A stretch of 47,100 bases of DNA from JAVEDQ01 sp035468175 (lineage in GTDB: Bacteria; Actinomycetota; Actinomycetes; Frankiales; Frankiaceae). A model generated the notes under the pieces. The model saw only the letters and a list, made by a program, of their open reading frames with translations. It did no database searches and was not told where the DNA came from. The stretch covers positions 1 to 47,100 of the forward strand of contig DATITC010000064.1 of assembly GCA_035468175.1 (NCBI GenBank), in the 5' to 3' direction. The position numbers and the translations under genes were made by a program. Positions within the stretch are counted from its first letter, which is position 1. The number at the start of each line of letters is the position of its first letter. Below are positions 7,792 to 16,583 of the stretch, one piece after another.

Positions 7792-8118
7792 GTCGGTCCC
7801 TTCTGCTGGTGCCGCCGGACGCGACGGATGTCGAGGGCGGCGTGCGACGCGAGGGGCCGTCGGAAACACGTCGTCCCCGGCGGCCCCCTGCGTCGGAGGA
7901 AGGCGTCCACCGCGCGGCGTTCGCCTGGGTTGACCTCGGTGCTGCAGCCGGTGGGACAGCAAAGTTGTACCCGAGTAGGGCGAGAACTTGCAAGAGGAGT
8001 TTGAAGTCTCTGGAGAGAGGCTGGCAGTGGCTCCGGCTGGAGGAGCTGTGGCGTGTCATCCACACGACGCGCCCAGACCGTTGCCGGAAGCGAGGAGGGG
8101 GTTTACGCTAGCTCTCGT
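7792..8118 (-). promoter_or_regulatory. Leader and candidate promoter of the MerR gene
   Basis: No gene in this stretch. On the minus strand TTGCAA (7988-7993) and TACAAC (7964-7969) are separated by 18 bases, a plausible housekeeping promoter giving a leader of about 165 bases. Several related ACTTG/AAGTTG words around 7960-8005 could be regulator half-sites, but I see no clean palindrome. The local AT-richness supports promoter function. Confidence 0.35.
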
Positions 8119-8134
8119 TCGAACATATGTTCGA
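8119..8134. promoter_or_regulatory. LexA-binding SOS box
   Basis: TCGAACATATGTTCGA is a perfect match to the actinobacterial/Gram-positive SOS box (TCGAAC-N4-GTTCGA) with fully symmetric arms. It lies 163 bases before the DUF6504-HEPN-dnaE2 operon, the class of gene LexA controls. Confidence 0.92.
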
Positions 8135-8185
8135 CAAGCGGATCGGAGCCTGCGCAGCCAGCGTACGGCGTCCGGATCGCTGAAT

Positions 8186-8229
8186 GCCGGGCTGGGCGGA
8201 GCGTGGGGAAGCGCGCTGCCCAGCCCGGC
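8186..8229 (+). other. Strong stem-loop in the leader of the SOS operon
   Basis: GCCGGGCTGGGC (8186-8197) pairs perfectly with GCCCAGCCCGGC (8218-8229), a 12-bp GC-rich stem with a 20-base loop, between the SOS box and the first gene. No T-run follows. It could stabilise the leader, attenuate transcription or limit basal expression. Confidence 0.7.
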
Positions 8230-8297
8230 CCGCCGTCCTTCCCCCGGCGTCTGGAAGCGGATGTGCCCGCGATGGGCACCGAGGGAAGGGGCTGGCG

Positions 8298-8726
8298 ATG
8301 AGTCGTCGCCATGCAGATGTGGTCGAGGTTCGGCGCCGAGACGATGTGCCCGAGCAGTTCCTATGGCGCAACCGGCTTTACCAGATCCGGGAAGTGCTCG
8401 GGCACTGGGTCGAGTCCGGGGCGTGGTGGCGTTCGGCGCCGAGCAGTGCCCTGATCGACGGGACCGACGCCGACACGTCGGAGGCTCGCTCATCCGATGA
8501 TCTGGCGCTCGCTCCCATTCCGGCCTCTCCCCGGTGGGCCCAACGTGCCTGGGGGGAACCTGCTCCTGACGTCGGGGCAGCGGTGGGTCCGATGACGCTC
8601 GATGACGGGGAACGTGAGTTCTGGCGGGTCGAGGCCGGAGCCGGCCGTGTCGCCACGCCGGGGATCTACGACCTCTGCTTCGACTGGTCAGCGAACCGCT
8701 GGCAGCTGGTTCAGGTGATGGACTGA
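8298..8726 (+). CDS. DUF6504 family protein of the DnaE2/DinB locus
   Basis: 142 residues. Conserved DUF6504 segments are visible: EQFLWRNRLYQIREVLGHWVE near the N-terminus, EFWRVEAGAGR in the middle and GIYDLCFDWSANRWQLVQVMD at the C-terminus. Biochemical function is unknown; the family occurs beside translesion polymerases in actinobacteria, which suggests a role in SOS mutagenesis (inference). ATG 8298 has AAGGGG 7 bases upstream. It is the first gene after the SOS box, and its stop overlaps the next start by one base (TGATG). The 40 residues around 50-90 are Asp/Ser/Ala-rich and probably flexible. Confidence 0.82.
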   Translation: MSRRHADVVEVRRRDDVPEQFLWRNRLYQIREVLGHWVESGAWWRSAPSSALIDGTDADTSEARSSDDLALAPIPASPRWAQRAWGEPAPDVGAAVGPMTLDDGEREFWRVEAGAGRVATPGIYDLCFDWSANRWQLVQVMD

Positions 8727-9238
8727 TGGCGCACTCGTCGGCCACCGTGTCCCGAGCCCCTGCTTCTGGGGCCCTCTCTACCGGTGCCCTCTCTACCGGT
8801 GCCACCGCGACCGCCGGGGGCCCGGGCATTCTGCCGGTCAACTCCCGGCCCACGCCCTCCGTGCCGGCGTTGTTCGCGGCGGCCCGGGCCGGGCTCGCCG
8901 ACGCCGCTGCGGCGCAGGTCTCCCGGGAGCGGTACGCCCTCGCGCACCTCGCCGCGCTGCGGGCTGCTGCCGCTGTTCTCGCGGCCCGGGCCCGCCCGGC
9001 CCAGACGCGCCGACGGCCGGTCAGCGCCTGGAAGGTGCTCGCGTCGGTTGCTCCCGAGCTGGGGGAGTGGGCGGAGTTCTTCGCCGTCGGCGCCACCAAG
9101 CGGGCGGCTGCCGAGGCTGGGCGCCCGGTCGCTTCCCGACGGGAAGCCGATGACCTGATGCGCGACGCCGCCCGCTTCCTCGCCGCCGCCGAGGCCTACC
9201 TGGGGCTCGCGCATCAGCCGGTCCTCAGCGCGAGCTGA
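8726..9238 (+). CDS. SAV_6107-type HEPN-domain protein
   Basis: 170 residues. About 45 low-complexity N-terminal residues include a duplicated GALST unit, followed by an all-helical HEPN-like domain: LFAAARAGLADAAAA, RYALAHLAALRAAAAVLAARARP, APELGEWAEFFA and EADDLMRDAARFLAAAEAYL. HEPN proteins range from nucleotide binders to RNases, but I do not see the R-x4-6-H motif of HEPN RNases, so catalysis is not claimed. It lies between DUF6504 and dnaE2 in one LexA-controlled operon, 8 bases before dnaE2, and probably acts with the polymerase (inference). Confidence 0.8.
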   Translation: MAHSSATVSRAPASGALSTGALSTGATATAGGPGILPVNSRPTPSVPALFAAARAGLADAAAAQVSRERYALAHLAALRAAAAVLAARARPAQTRRRPVSAWKVLASVAPELGEWAEFFAVGATKRAAAEAGRPVASRREADDLMRDAARFLAAAEAYLGLAHQPVLSAS

Positions 9239-9246
9239 GGCTTGCC

Positions 9247-12200
9247 GTGCCGGACCCCTTCGTCCATCTGCATGTCGCCTCCGGTTACTCTCTGCGACAC
9301 GGGGCATCCGCTCCGCGCATACTCGCCGAGCGCGCCGCCGAACACGGCATGTCCGCACTGGCCCTCACCGATCGCGACGGGGTCTACGGCGCGGTCCGGT
9401 TCGCAAAGGCGTGTCAGGACATCGGCATCCGTCCCGTCCTCGGGGTGGACCTGGCGGTCCAGCCCCTGACGCTGGAGACCGTCTCCCGGAGCAGCGCCAT
9501 CCGGACCCCGACGCGAGGCGGCGCTTTCCTGGATCCCGGACTGCCGAGGGTCACGGTGCTCGCCAGCGGACGCGCTGGGTGGGGAGCGCTGTGTCGGTTG
9601 GTCACCGCCACCCATCTGGCCGGGGAGCGGAGTCGCCCGATCAGCACGATCGACCTCGTCGCCGAGCATGCGGCGCTTGCCGCCGCGCAGGGCGGAGCGC
9701 TGCTGGTGCTGCTCGGTCGATCCTCCGAAGTCGGCCGGGCGCTCGGCACCCGTCGTCCCGACCAGGCCCGTTCGCTGATGCAGCGCTGGCGCGCGGCGGT
9801 GCCGGAGCCGGGGAACCTGCTGATCGAGGTGGTCTCACACCGCGCGGCGGGTGACGCGGCCCAGGCCGGTCGGTTGACCGCCTTCGCGGCGGAGATGCGG
9901 GTGCCGGCGGTCCTGACCAACGAGGTGCGGTACGCCGACCGGTCGGACGCACCCGTCGCGGACGTTCTCGATTCCGCCCGGCGCCTGGTGGCGCTCGATC
10001 CGCGGCACGTCGATCGGCGCAACGCCGAGGGCCACCTGAAGAGCGGAAAGGAGATGGTCGAGGTCGCCGAGGAGGTGGCGCGGTTCGCCGGCACGACCGA
10101 CGGGGGTCGCGGGCTGCTCGCCCGGACCGGGCTGGTGGCCGAGCGATGCGTGCTGGATCCTCGGGCGGATCTCGGCATCGGGGAGGTGCACTTCCCGGAA
10201 CTGGGAGCCGGGAAGGGCGCTGTCGGGATGAGCGGTGCCGGCATGAGCGGTACCGCCGGGTCTTCCCTCGCTGACGCCGACGCCGTCCTGCGGGAACGCT
10301 GCCTCGGCGGCCTGGGGCGGCGGAACATGACTGCCTCACAGCAGGTGCTGACCCGGCTCGAGGACGAGCTCGAGGTTATCCGGACCCTCGGCTACCCCTC
10401 CTACTTCCTCACCGTGGCCGACGTGGTCGATCTGATCCGGGGGATGGGCGTGCGGTGCGCTGCCCGGGGATCGGGTGCGGGCAGCTTGGTCACCTACCTG
10501 ACCGGCGTGTCCGACGTCGACCCGATGCGCTACGGCCTGTTGATGGAGCGGTTTCTCTCCCCGCTGCGTCATCAGCTCCCGGACGTGGACATCGACGTGG
10601 AGTCGGCTCGGCGCACCGAGGTCTACGAACAGGTGCTGGCCCGTTACGGCGGGGAGCGCTGCGCCTGCGTCGCGATGATGGACACCTATCGTGCCCGGCA
10701 TGCCATCCGGGACGTCGGCGCCGCTCTCGGACTGCCGCCGGGGGAGATCGACGCGGTGGCCAAGGCGTTCCCGCACATTCGGGCGAGTCAGGTGCGGGCC
10801 GCCCTGCGTGATCTGCCGGAGCTCCGGGCCAGTGGGCTGTCAGCGGAGCGACTCGATCTGATGCTGCGGCTCGTCGAGAAGCTCGACGGACTGCCCCGGC
10901 ACATCGCCCTGCATCCCTGCGGGGTGCTGCTCTCCGACCTCACGCTGCTGAACCGGACCCCGGTCGAGGCCAGCTATCTCGGCTTCCCGATGAGCCAGTT
11001 CGACAAGGACGACGTCGAGGATCTCGGCCTGCTCAAGCTCGACCTGCTCGGTATCCGGATGCAGTCCGCCATCTCGCATGCGATCGAGGAGGTGAAGCGG
11101 GTCGACGACGAGCAGGTCGACATCGACAACGTCCCCCGGGACGATCCGGCGACGTTCGCGCTGGTACAGGCGACGAAGACGCTCGGTTGCTTCCAGATCG
11201 AGTCGCCCGGTCAGCGGGAGCTGGTCGGCAAGTTCGGGCCGGAGACGTTCGACGACCTCATCATCGACATCTCGCTGTTCCGACCCGGGCCGGTGAAGAG
11301 CGACATGGTGACGCCGTTCCTCGAAGCACGGCAGGGCTGGCGGCCACCGGCGTACCTGCATCCCGACCTCGAACCATTCCTCGCCGACACTGGCGGGGTC
11401 GTGGTCTTCCACGAGCAGGTGCTACAGATCGTCGCGCAGTTCACCGGTTGCACCTTGGCCGAGGCGGATGAGGCCCGTCGGGCGTTGGGCGACCCGATCG
11501 GGCAACCGGAGGTCCGGGCCTGGTTCGTGCCCGCGTCGTTGCGGGCCGGCTATGACCTGACCGCGGTCGAACGGGTCTGGGAGGTGTTGAAGGCCTTCGG
11601 GTCGTTCGGCTTCTGCAAGGCCCACGCGGCCGCGTTCGCCCTCCCGACCTACCAGTCGGCGTGGCTCAAGGCCCATCACCCGGCGGCCTTCCTCGCCGGG
11701 GTGCTCACCCACGACCCGGGGATGTATCCGAAGCGCCTGATCCTGGATGACGCACGCCAGTTCGGGATCGCCGTGCTGGGGCTCGACGTCAACCGCTCCG
11801 AGAGTTCCTACCGGGTGGAGAAGGTCGGCGTTCTCGACGAACCTCCGCCCGAGATCTTGGGCGAGCCACCGCGCCGAGCTCCCGAGGACCTGCGGCTGCC
11901 CGATGGACGGGCCTACGGCATTCGGATGGCGTTGTCCGACGTCAAGGGCATCAACGAGGCCGAGATCGCCCGCATCGTAGAAGGGCGGCCGTTCGCGTCG
12001 CTGTCCGACTTCTGGCACCGGGCTGCGGTATCCCGGCCTATCGTGGAGCGGCTGGTCCTGGCCGGCGCGTTCGACTCCGTCTACAACATCGGCGGTCTCG
12101 CGCCGGTTCGACGTCGCGGCCGTCTCACGCGGCGTGACCTTCTGCTCCAGGTCGCCGAGCTCGACGCGTGGAGCCGGTCGATGGCCAGAGGACGAGGCAG

Positions 12201-13074
12201 GTCCGGTGCGTCCGGTCGCACGCCGACGATCCCATCGGTCGAGCCGACCGATGTCGTCGGACGAGCCGCCCAGCAGTCGAAGGCGGCTCGTCCCGTCGCT
12301 CCGCAGGACACCCAGCTCGCCCTCGATCTCGGCGACGACCCCTCCGAGACCCGGTCCTCCGGGTTACCCGAGATGACCGGCGCCGAACAGGTCCGAGCCG
12401 AACTCGAGGTGCTCGGGCTCGACGTGAGCCGGCACGTCATCGACTTCTACGATCCGTTCCTCGCCGCGATGGGAGTCACCCGGGCCAAGCACTTGCTGCA
12501 ACGCCGCAGCCACTCCGAGGTGCTGGTCTGTGGGGTCAAGGTGGCGACCCAGACGCCACCGATCCGCTCCGGCCGCCGGGTGATCTTCGTGACGCTTGAC
12601 GACGCCACCGGTCCGCTCGACGCCACCTTCTTCGAGGACGCGCAGGTCGGCTACGCCTCCACCGTCTTCCACTCCTGGCTCCTGGTCATCCGCGGAGTGG
12701 TGCGCCGGACCGGTCCTCGCGGTATCTCGATCCGGGCCACCGGCTGCTGGGAGTTGCCGATGCTGCGGGACCTCTGGGAAACCGGAGGGGTGGCCGCGGT
12801 CGAGGCTGAGATCGCCCGGCCACCGGTGGGGTTCGCCGCCGTGCAGGGAGCCGGAGGCGCCGAATCCGCCGTGCACGGTGCAGCCGAGAGCCGATCGACC
12901 CGTCCCGTCATGACTAAGCCTCCGGTGGATCGCCCGTCCGGAATGGGGCGACCGCACGTCCACCCCACCGGGTTCAAGCAGTCGCCCTACTCCGACATCG
13001 CGCCATCCGGCGGAGACGCCCGGAGCGCTCCGCGGCGGCTGTGGCACTCGAGTCCGGGGAGCTCCGGTGGTTGA
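9247..13074 (+). CDS. dnaE2: Error-prone DNA polymerase III alpha subunit DnaE2
   Basis: SOS-induced C-family polymerase for translesion synthesis and induced mutagenesis. Order: PHP domain (FVHLHVASGYSLRHG at the start), palm and fingers with catalytic Asp446 and Asp448 in PDVDID and Asp599 in LKLDLLG, helix-hairpin-helix region, OB fold (VFVTLDD..GPLDATFFED, about 1110-1180) and the DnaE2-typical end (RRLWHSSPGS). DnaE2 rather than DnaE1 is indicated by the short HLHVASGYS start, the C-terminal end and the SOS operon. At 1275 residues it is longer than the usual 1050-1150; extra length is in linkers near 335-350 and 985-1040 and in the tail. GTG 9247 has GAGG upstream. No imuA or imuB adjoins it; dinB lies 2 kb downstream. 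Confidence 0.96.
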   Translation: MPDPFVHLHVASGYSLRHGASAPRILAERAAEHGMSALALTDRDGVYGAVRFAKACQDIGIRPVLGVDLAVQPLTLETVSRSSAIRTPTRGGAFLDPGLPRVTVLASGRAGWGALCRLVTATHLAGERSRPISTIDLVAEHAALAAAQGGALLVLLGRSSEVGRALGTRRPDQARSLMQRWRAAVPEPGNLLIEVVSHRAAGDAAQAGRLTAFAAEMRVPAVLTNEVRYADRSDAPVADVLDSARRLVALDPRHVDRRNAEGHLKSGKEMVEVAEEVARFAGTTDGGRGLLARTGLVAERCVLDPRADLGIGEVHFPELGAGKGAVGMSGAGMSGTAGSSLADADAVLRERCLGGLGRRNMTASQQVLTRLEDELEVIRTLGYPSYFLTVADVVDLIRGMGVRCAARGSGAGSLVTYLTGVSDVDPMRYGLLMERFLSPLRHQLPDVDIDVESARRTEVYEQVLARYGGERCACVAMMDTYRARHAIRDVGAALGLPPGEIDAVAKAFPHIRASQVRAALRDLPELRASGLSAERLDLMLRLVEKLDGLPRHIALHPCGVLLSDLTLLNRTPVEASYLGFPMSQFDKDDVEDLGLLKLDLLGIRMQSAISHAIEEVKRVDDEQVDIDNVPRDDPATFALVQATKTLGCFQIESPGQRELVGKFGPETFDDLIIDISLFRPGPVKSDMVTPFLEARQGWRPPAYLHPDLEPFLADTGGVVVFHEQVLQIVAQFTGCTLAEADEARRALGDPIGQPEVRAWFVPASLRAGYDLTAVERVWEVLKAFGSFGFCKAHAAAFALPTYQSAWLKAHHPAAFLAGVLTHDPGMYPKRLILDDARQFGIAVLGLDVNRSESSYRVEKVGVLDEPPPEILGEPPRRAPEDLRLPDGRAYGIRMALSDVKGINEAEIARIVEGRPFASLSDFWHRAAVSRPIVERLVLAGAFDSVYNIGGLAPVRRRGRLTRRDLLLQVAELDAWSRSMARGRGRSGASGRTPTIPSVEPTDVVGRAAQQSKAARPVAPQDTQLALDLGDDPSETRSSGLPEMTGAEQVRAELEVLGLDVSRHVIDFYDPFLAAMGVTRAKHLLQRRSHSEVLVCGVKVATQTPPIRSGRRVIFVTLDDATGPLDATFFEDAQVGYASTVFHSWLLVIRGVVRRTGPRGISIRATGCWELPMLRDLWETGGVAAVEAEIARPPVGFAAVQGAGGAESAVHGAAESRSTRPVMTKPPVDRPSGMGRPHVHPTGFKQSPYSDIAPSGGDARSAPRRLWHSSPGSSGG

Positions 13075-13125
13075 TCCGAAGGGATGCCTGCCGATACTCC
13101 ATTCCGCGCAACGGCCTGCCGACAA

Positions 13126-13153
13126 CTCAGGGGATCCGTGTCCGTCCCCTGAG
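13126..13153. terminator. Hairpin after dnaE2
   Basis: CTCAGGGGA (13126-13134) and TCCCCTGAG (13145-13153) form a perfect 9-bp stem with a 10-base loop. No T-run follows, so it may be a T-less terminator of the SOS operon or a leader structure of the next gene, whose start is 37 bases away. Confidence 0.45.
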
Positions 13154-13190
13154 TCGTCCCGCGACTCCGTATCCACTCAGGAGCGCCAGC

Positions 13191-14303
13191 GTGCCGATGT
13201 CCCTGCTCCCGACCGGCGACTTTCCCCAGCCCGTCGCCCTCGGCTCCCCGGGAGCGGGCGTGTCCTCCGCCGGGTCATCCGGTGGATTGTCCGGTGGGCG
13301 GCTGCGTCGGTTGTCGGCCGCGCTGATGCTCGGCGCGCTGACGATGTCCGGGATCGCGGCCTGCGCCCCATCGACCCCCAAGCCGGCCACCCCGGTCTTC
13401 GCCGCCTCAGCGGGAATCGAGGCGCAGATCGACGACGAACCGACGTTCTGCGACCCGGCCGATTCCTACGACAAGCCCGGACCGCAGGCGCTGCGCATTC
13501 TGCTGAACGCGACCTACGGACCGATCGCCTCCGGCATCACCCGCAGCTGCGACGGCACGGTGAGCGACCATCACGAGGGCCGGGCGCTGGACTGGATGGC
13601 CGACTACGCCAACCCGGACACCCGAGCGAAGGCGCTCGCGGTGATCGACTGGCTGCGGGCGACCGACCAGGGCAACGCCAATGCCGTCGCCCGTCGTCTC
13701 GGACTTCAGTACTTCATCTACAACAAGCAGATGTACGGGTCCTGGAACAACTTCAACCCGACCCCGTACGCCTGCGGCACCGACCCCACGGCCTGCCACG
13801 TCAACCACATCCACTTCAGCTTCACCTGGGCCGGGGCCTACAAGCAGACATCGTTCTGGCGGGGCAGCGTGTTGCCGACGGTGCCGTCGGCCGGCTCGTC
13901 ATTCATCGTCGATGCCCGCAGCGCTGCCCCGGCCCTCGCCCCGGCTCAGCTCGGCTCCGGTCGCACCTACACCGTCGAGGTCAGCGGCACCTACAGGTAC
14001 GGCCTCGCCGCCGGCCAGGTCGGCGACGCCGCGTGCAGTCAGTCGGGCAGCACCTGGGCGGCCACCCGTCCGGCCGCACCCTTCGGGTCATCGGCACTCA
14101 AGTTGAAGATCGGCGGCGGGTACGGCGTCGGCGGCACCAGTTGGACGCCCGTGGTCAACACCGGTGGTGGCTGCAACACCCGGGACCACTGGTATCGGAT
14201 GACGGTTCGCTCGTGGTCCGCTCTCACGATCACCGGACTGATCCTCGACGGGCGGGCGGACAACAGTGGCTCGCTGACCGTCAAGATCCTTCCGGCGGGC
14301 TGA
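13191..14303 (+). CDS. M15-like (ARB-07466-type) cell-wall lipoprotein
   Basis: Predicted lipoprotein with a long N-region, a hydrophobic segment (residues 41-57) and a lipobox ending at Cys58. Residues 75-225 resemble the extensin/VanY-like ARB-07466 domain with a likely zinc triad: His127/128 and Asp134 (DHHEGRALDW) and His206/208 (HVNHIHFSF). This suggests a peptidoglycan carboxypeptidase-like role, though catalysis by this subfamily is not established. The C-terminal 130 residues form a Gly/Ser/Thr-rich beta region. GTG 13191 is chosen for AGGAG 7 bases upstream; ATG 13197 is close. It lies between dnaE2 and dinB, where a secreted enzyme is unexpected. Confidence 0.78.
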   Translation: MPMSLLPTGDFPQPVALGSPGAGVSSAGSSGGLSGGRLRRLSAALMLGALTMSGIAACAPSTPKPATPVFAASAGIEAQIDDEPTFCDPADSYDKPGPQALRILLNATYGPIASGITRSCDGTVSDHHEGRALDWMADYANPDTRAKALAVIDWLRATDQGNANAVARRLGLQYFIYNKQMYGSWNNFNPTPYACGTDPTACHVNHIHFSFTWAGAYKQTSFWRGSVLPTVPSAGSSFIVDARSAAPALAPAQLGSGRTYTVEVSGTYRYGLAAGQVGDAACSQSGSTWAATRPAAPFGSSALKLKIGGGYGVGGTSWTPVVNTGGGCNTRDHWYRMTVRSWSALTITGLILDGRADNSGSLTVKILPAG

Positions 14304-14321
14304 GGCGCGGCCGACCGCCGC

Positions 14322-14334
14322 TAGGCTGCGGGGC
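14322..14334 (+). promoter_or_regulatory. Leaderless promoter (-10) of the methyltransferase gene
   Basis: TAGGCT at 14322-14327 followed by exactly 7 bases and GTG 14335; no Shine-Dalgarno sequence. Same geometry as the amidase, nrtR, murE and sepF starts. Confidence 0.6.
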
Positions 14335-15099
14335 GTGGAGGGGTCGCGCACATCATCGATGGCGCCGTCGTGGGCGTCGCTGCGGCTGTCCACCGTGTGG
14401 CACGAGCTGCGGCAGGCGTTGGACGCCCGGCCGGAGCTGGCATCCGGTGCCACGGTGGTCGACGCTGGCGGGGGCAGCGGCGGTCTCGCCGTCCCGCTGG
14501 CCGGGCTGGGGCACTCGGTGGTCGTGGTCGACCCCAGTCCCGACGCCCTCGCCTCCCTCGAACGGCGGGCTGCCGAAAGCGGCGTCGCCGACCGGGTCAC
14601 CGGCTACCAGGGCGATCTGTCCTCGTTGTCCGACTTCGTCCCGGCGGGGTCGGCGGACGTCCTGCTCTGTCACGCCGTCCTCGAGGTGGTGGATGACCCG
14701 GCGGAGGGGTTGGCCGACGGGCTCACCGCGGTCCGGTCGGGTGGTCTGGTCAGCATCCTGGCCGCGAACCGGCATGCCGTCGTCGTCGCGCGGGCTTTGT
14801 CCGGTCGCTTCGCCGCAGCCGAGGCGGCGCTGGGCGATCCCGATGGGCGGGCCGGTCCGACCGATCGGCTACTCCGTCGTTTCGGTGCGGACGAACTGGT
14901 CGCGCTCGCCGAAGGTGCCGGCCTCCGGGTGCAGAGCCTGTCCGGGGTGCGTGTCTTCACCGACCTCGTCGCGAGCGGTGCGGTCGACGTCGATCTCGAG
15001 GCCCGGCACGCCCTCGAGCGGCTCGAGCTCGCGGCGGCCAGCGAGCCCGCGTATCGCGCGCTCGCCACCCAGCTGCACCTGCTGGCCGTCCGCGGCTGA
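14335..15099 (+). CDS. SAM-dependent class I methyltransferase
   Basis: 254 residues with a Rossmann-type SAM-binding core: motif I VVDAGGGSGGLAVPLAGLG, motif II acidic end VVVVDPSPDAL, GDLSSL and motif IV ADVLLCHAVLEVVDDP. It resembles the CmoA/SmtA-like group of methyltransferase-11/25 proteins; the substrate is unknown. The gene is 27 bases before dinB, so the two are probably co-transcribed from the promoter at 14322. A methyltransferase next to dinB may belong to a DNA-damage or tRNA-modification role, but that is inference. ATG 14359 is an alternative start. Confidence 0.82.
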   Translation: MEGSRTSSMAPSWASLRLSTVWHELRQALDARPELASGATVVDAGGGSGGLAVPLAGLGHSVVVVDPSPDALASLERRAAESGVADRVTGYQGDLSSLSDFVPAGSADVLLCHAVLEVVDDPAEGLADGLTAVRSGGLVSILAANRHAVVVARALSGRFAAAEAALGDPDGRAGPTDRLLRRFGADELVALAEGAGLRVQSLSGVRVFTDLVASGAVDVDLEARHALERLELAAASEPAYRALATQLHLLAVRG

Positions 15100-15126
15100 G
15101 CCGCTCCGCTCGGAGCGGGGACGACG

Positions 15127-16395
15127 ATGACCGAGACGCCACTCGGCCAGCTTCCGTCGACCCAGCTTCCGTCGACCCAGCTCCCGTCACCCCAGTTCCC
15201 GGGTCGGCGGGCCTCGGACGAGGGCTGCCCCATCCTGCACGTCGACATGGACGCGTTCTACGCCTCGGTCGAGTTGCGTCGGCGGCCCGACCTGCGGGGT
15301 CGACCGGTGATCGTGGGCGGGTCGGGATCCCGGGGAGTGGTGCTGTCCGCGACCTACGAAGCCCGGGCCTACGGCGTCCGCAGCGCCATGCCGATCATGC
15401 GGGCCCGGCGGATGTGCCCGGATGCCGTGGTGATCCGGCCCGACTTCGCCACCTACACCGAGGTCTCAGCCGGGGTGATGGAGCTGTTCCGCACCATCAC
15501 CCCGCTGGTCGAGCCGCTGTCGCTGGACGAGGCCTTCCTGGATGTGTCCGGTGCCCGCCGGCGGTTCGGGACCCCCGTGCAGATCGCCACGTGGATCCGC
15601 GCCCGGGTCTTCGACGAGCAGGGGATCACCTGTTCGGTCGGGGTCGCCTCGACGAAGTTCGTCGCCAAACTCGCGTCGACGTCCTCAAAGCCGGACGGCC
15701 TGCTCGTCGTTCCGCACGACGGCGTCGTGGCCTTTTTGCATCCGCTGCCCGTGGAGGCGCTGTGGGGCGTGGGGGAGCGGACCGGCGAGGCGCTGCGGCG
15801 GCTCGGCCTGCGAACAGTCGGGGACATCGCCCGTACCCCGGCCGGCACGCTGCAGCGCGCGCTCGGGCCGGGAACCGGCGGACACTTGGCGGCGCTGTCC
15901 TGGGGTCGGGACGACCGCAACGTCGTTCCGACCGAGCCCGACAAGAGCATCGGCCACGAGGAGACGTTCCCGCGGGACGTGGACGACCCGGCCGTCATCC
16001 TGCGTGAGCTGCTGCGGCTCGCGGAGCGGACGGCGGCGCGGCTTCGGGAGCAGGGCTACGCCACGAAGACGATTTCGATCAAGGTGCGGTTCTCCGACTT
16101 CACGACGATCACCCGGTCTCGGACGCTCCGGCTGCCGACCGACACCGGCCGAGACGTCTACGAGGTGGCCCGGATGCTGTTCCTGGCCCTCGGACTCCAG
16201 CGAGCCCGGCTCCGTCTGGTGGGAGTGCGGGCGGAGTCGCTGACCCCGGCGTCTCGGGCCGCCCGTCAGCTCATGCTCGGCGAACGGGATTCCGGCTGGC
16301 GAGAAGCCGATCAGGCGGTGGATCGGGCCTCCCGGCGCTTCGGCGCCGGAGCGGTCCGGCCGGCGACGCTGGTCGATTCACCCCGGCCCGCGTGA
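15127..16395 (+). CDS. dinB: Y-family DNA polymerase IV
   Basis: Translesion polymerase. Palm catalytic residues are intact: Asp40 in HVDMDAFYASVE and Asp134/Glu135 in SLDEAFLDV. Finger segment (ATYEARAYGVRSAMP), thumb helix-hairpin-helix (GVGERTGEALRRLGLRTVGDIA) and little finger (KTISIKVRFSDFTTITRSRTL) follow in order. 422 residues is usual; the first 30 are a low-complexity lead with three LPSTQ-like repeats from a 15-bp tandem repeat. The steric-gate position is in the FYASVE context typical of DinB. GGAGCGGGGACG is upstream of ATG 15127. I see no SOS box directly before it; it may be read from the methyltransferase promoter. Confidence 0.95.
   Translation: MTETPLGQLPSTQLPSTQLPSPQFPGRRASDEGCPILHVDMDAFYASVELRRRPDLRGRPVIVGGSGSRGVVLSATYEARAYGVRSAMPIMRARRMCPDAVVIRPDFATYTEVSAGVMELFRTITPLVEPLSLDEAFLDVSGARRRFGTPVQIATWIRARVFDEQGITCSVGVASTKFVAKLASTSSKPDGLLVVPHDGVVAFLHPLPVEALWGVGERTGEALRRLGLRTVGDIARTPAGTLQRALGPGTGGHLAALSWGRDDRNVVPTEPDKSIGHEETFPRDVDDPAVILRELLRLAERTAARLREQGYATKTISIKVRFSDFTTITRSRTLRLPTDTGRDVYEVARMLFLALGLQRARLRLVGVRAESLTPASRAARQLMLGERDSGWREADQAVDRASRRFGAGAVRPATLVDSPRPA
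15151..15195 (+). repeat. 15-bp tandem repeat in the 5' end of dinB
   Basis: Two identical units (15151-15165, 15166-15180; CTTCCGTCGACCCAG) and one diverged unit (15181-15195) encode repeated LPSTQ in the disordered N-terminus. The reading frame is kept. Confidence 0.9.
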
Positions 16396-16583
16396 GGCCG
16401 GGAGACAGCGTCACGATCTCCCCAAGCGGCTACGCGCCGACCGACGATGGCGGTATCGTTTGCCAGTCGTGTCGGCCAGCCGATGGATCTGCAGAGCCTT
16501 CGACTACCAACAGCCCTTGGGTATGCCTATCCTGAGGCGGGACCCTTTCAGTCGTCCTCTGCCCTGGCGCGGGAGGAGCGCGG

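Noticed and set aside
7964..8005. HspR-type HAIR operator (CTTGAGT-N7-ACTCAAG) before the MerR gene
   Set aside because: Only loosely similar words are present and no symmetric pair fits.
13075..13190. c-di-AMP (ydaO) riboswitch before the M15-like lipoprotein
   Set aside because: Such switches precede wall hydrolases in actinobacteria, but only a single 9-bp hairpin is here and the conserved ydaO segments are not visible.
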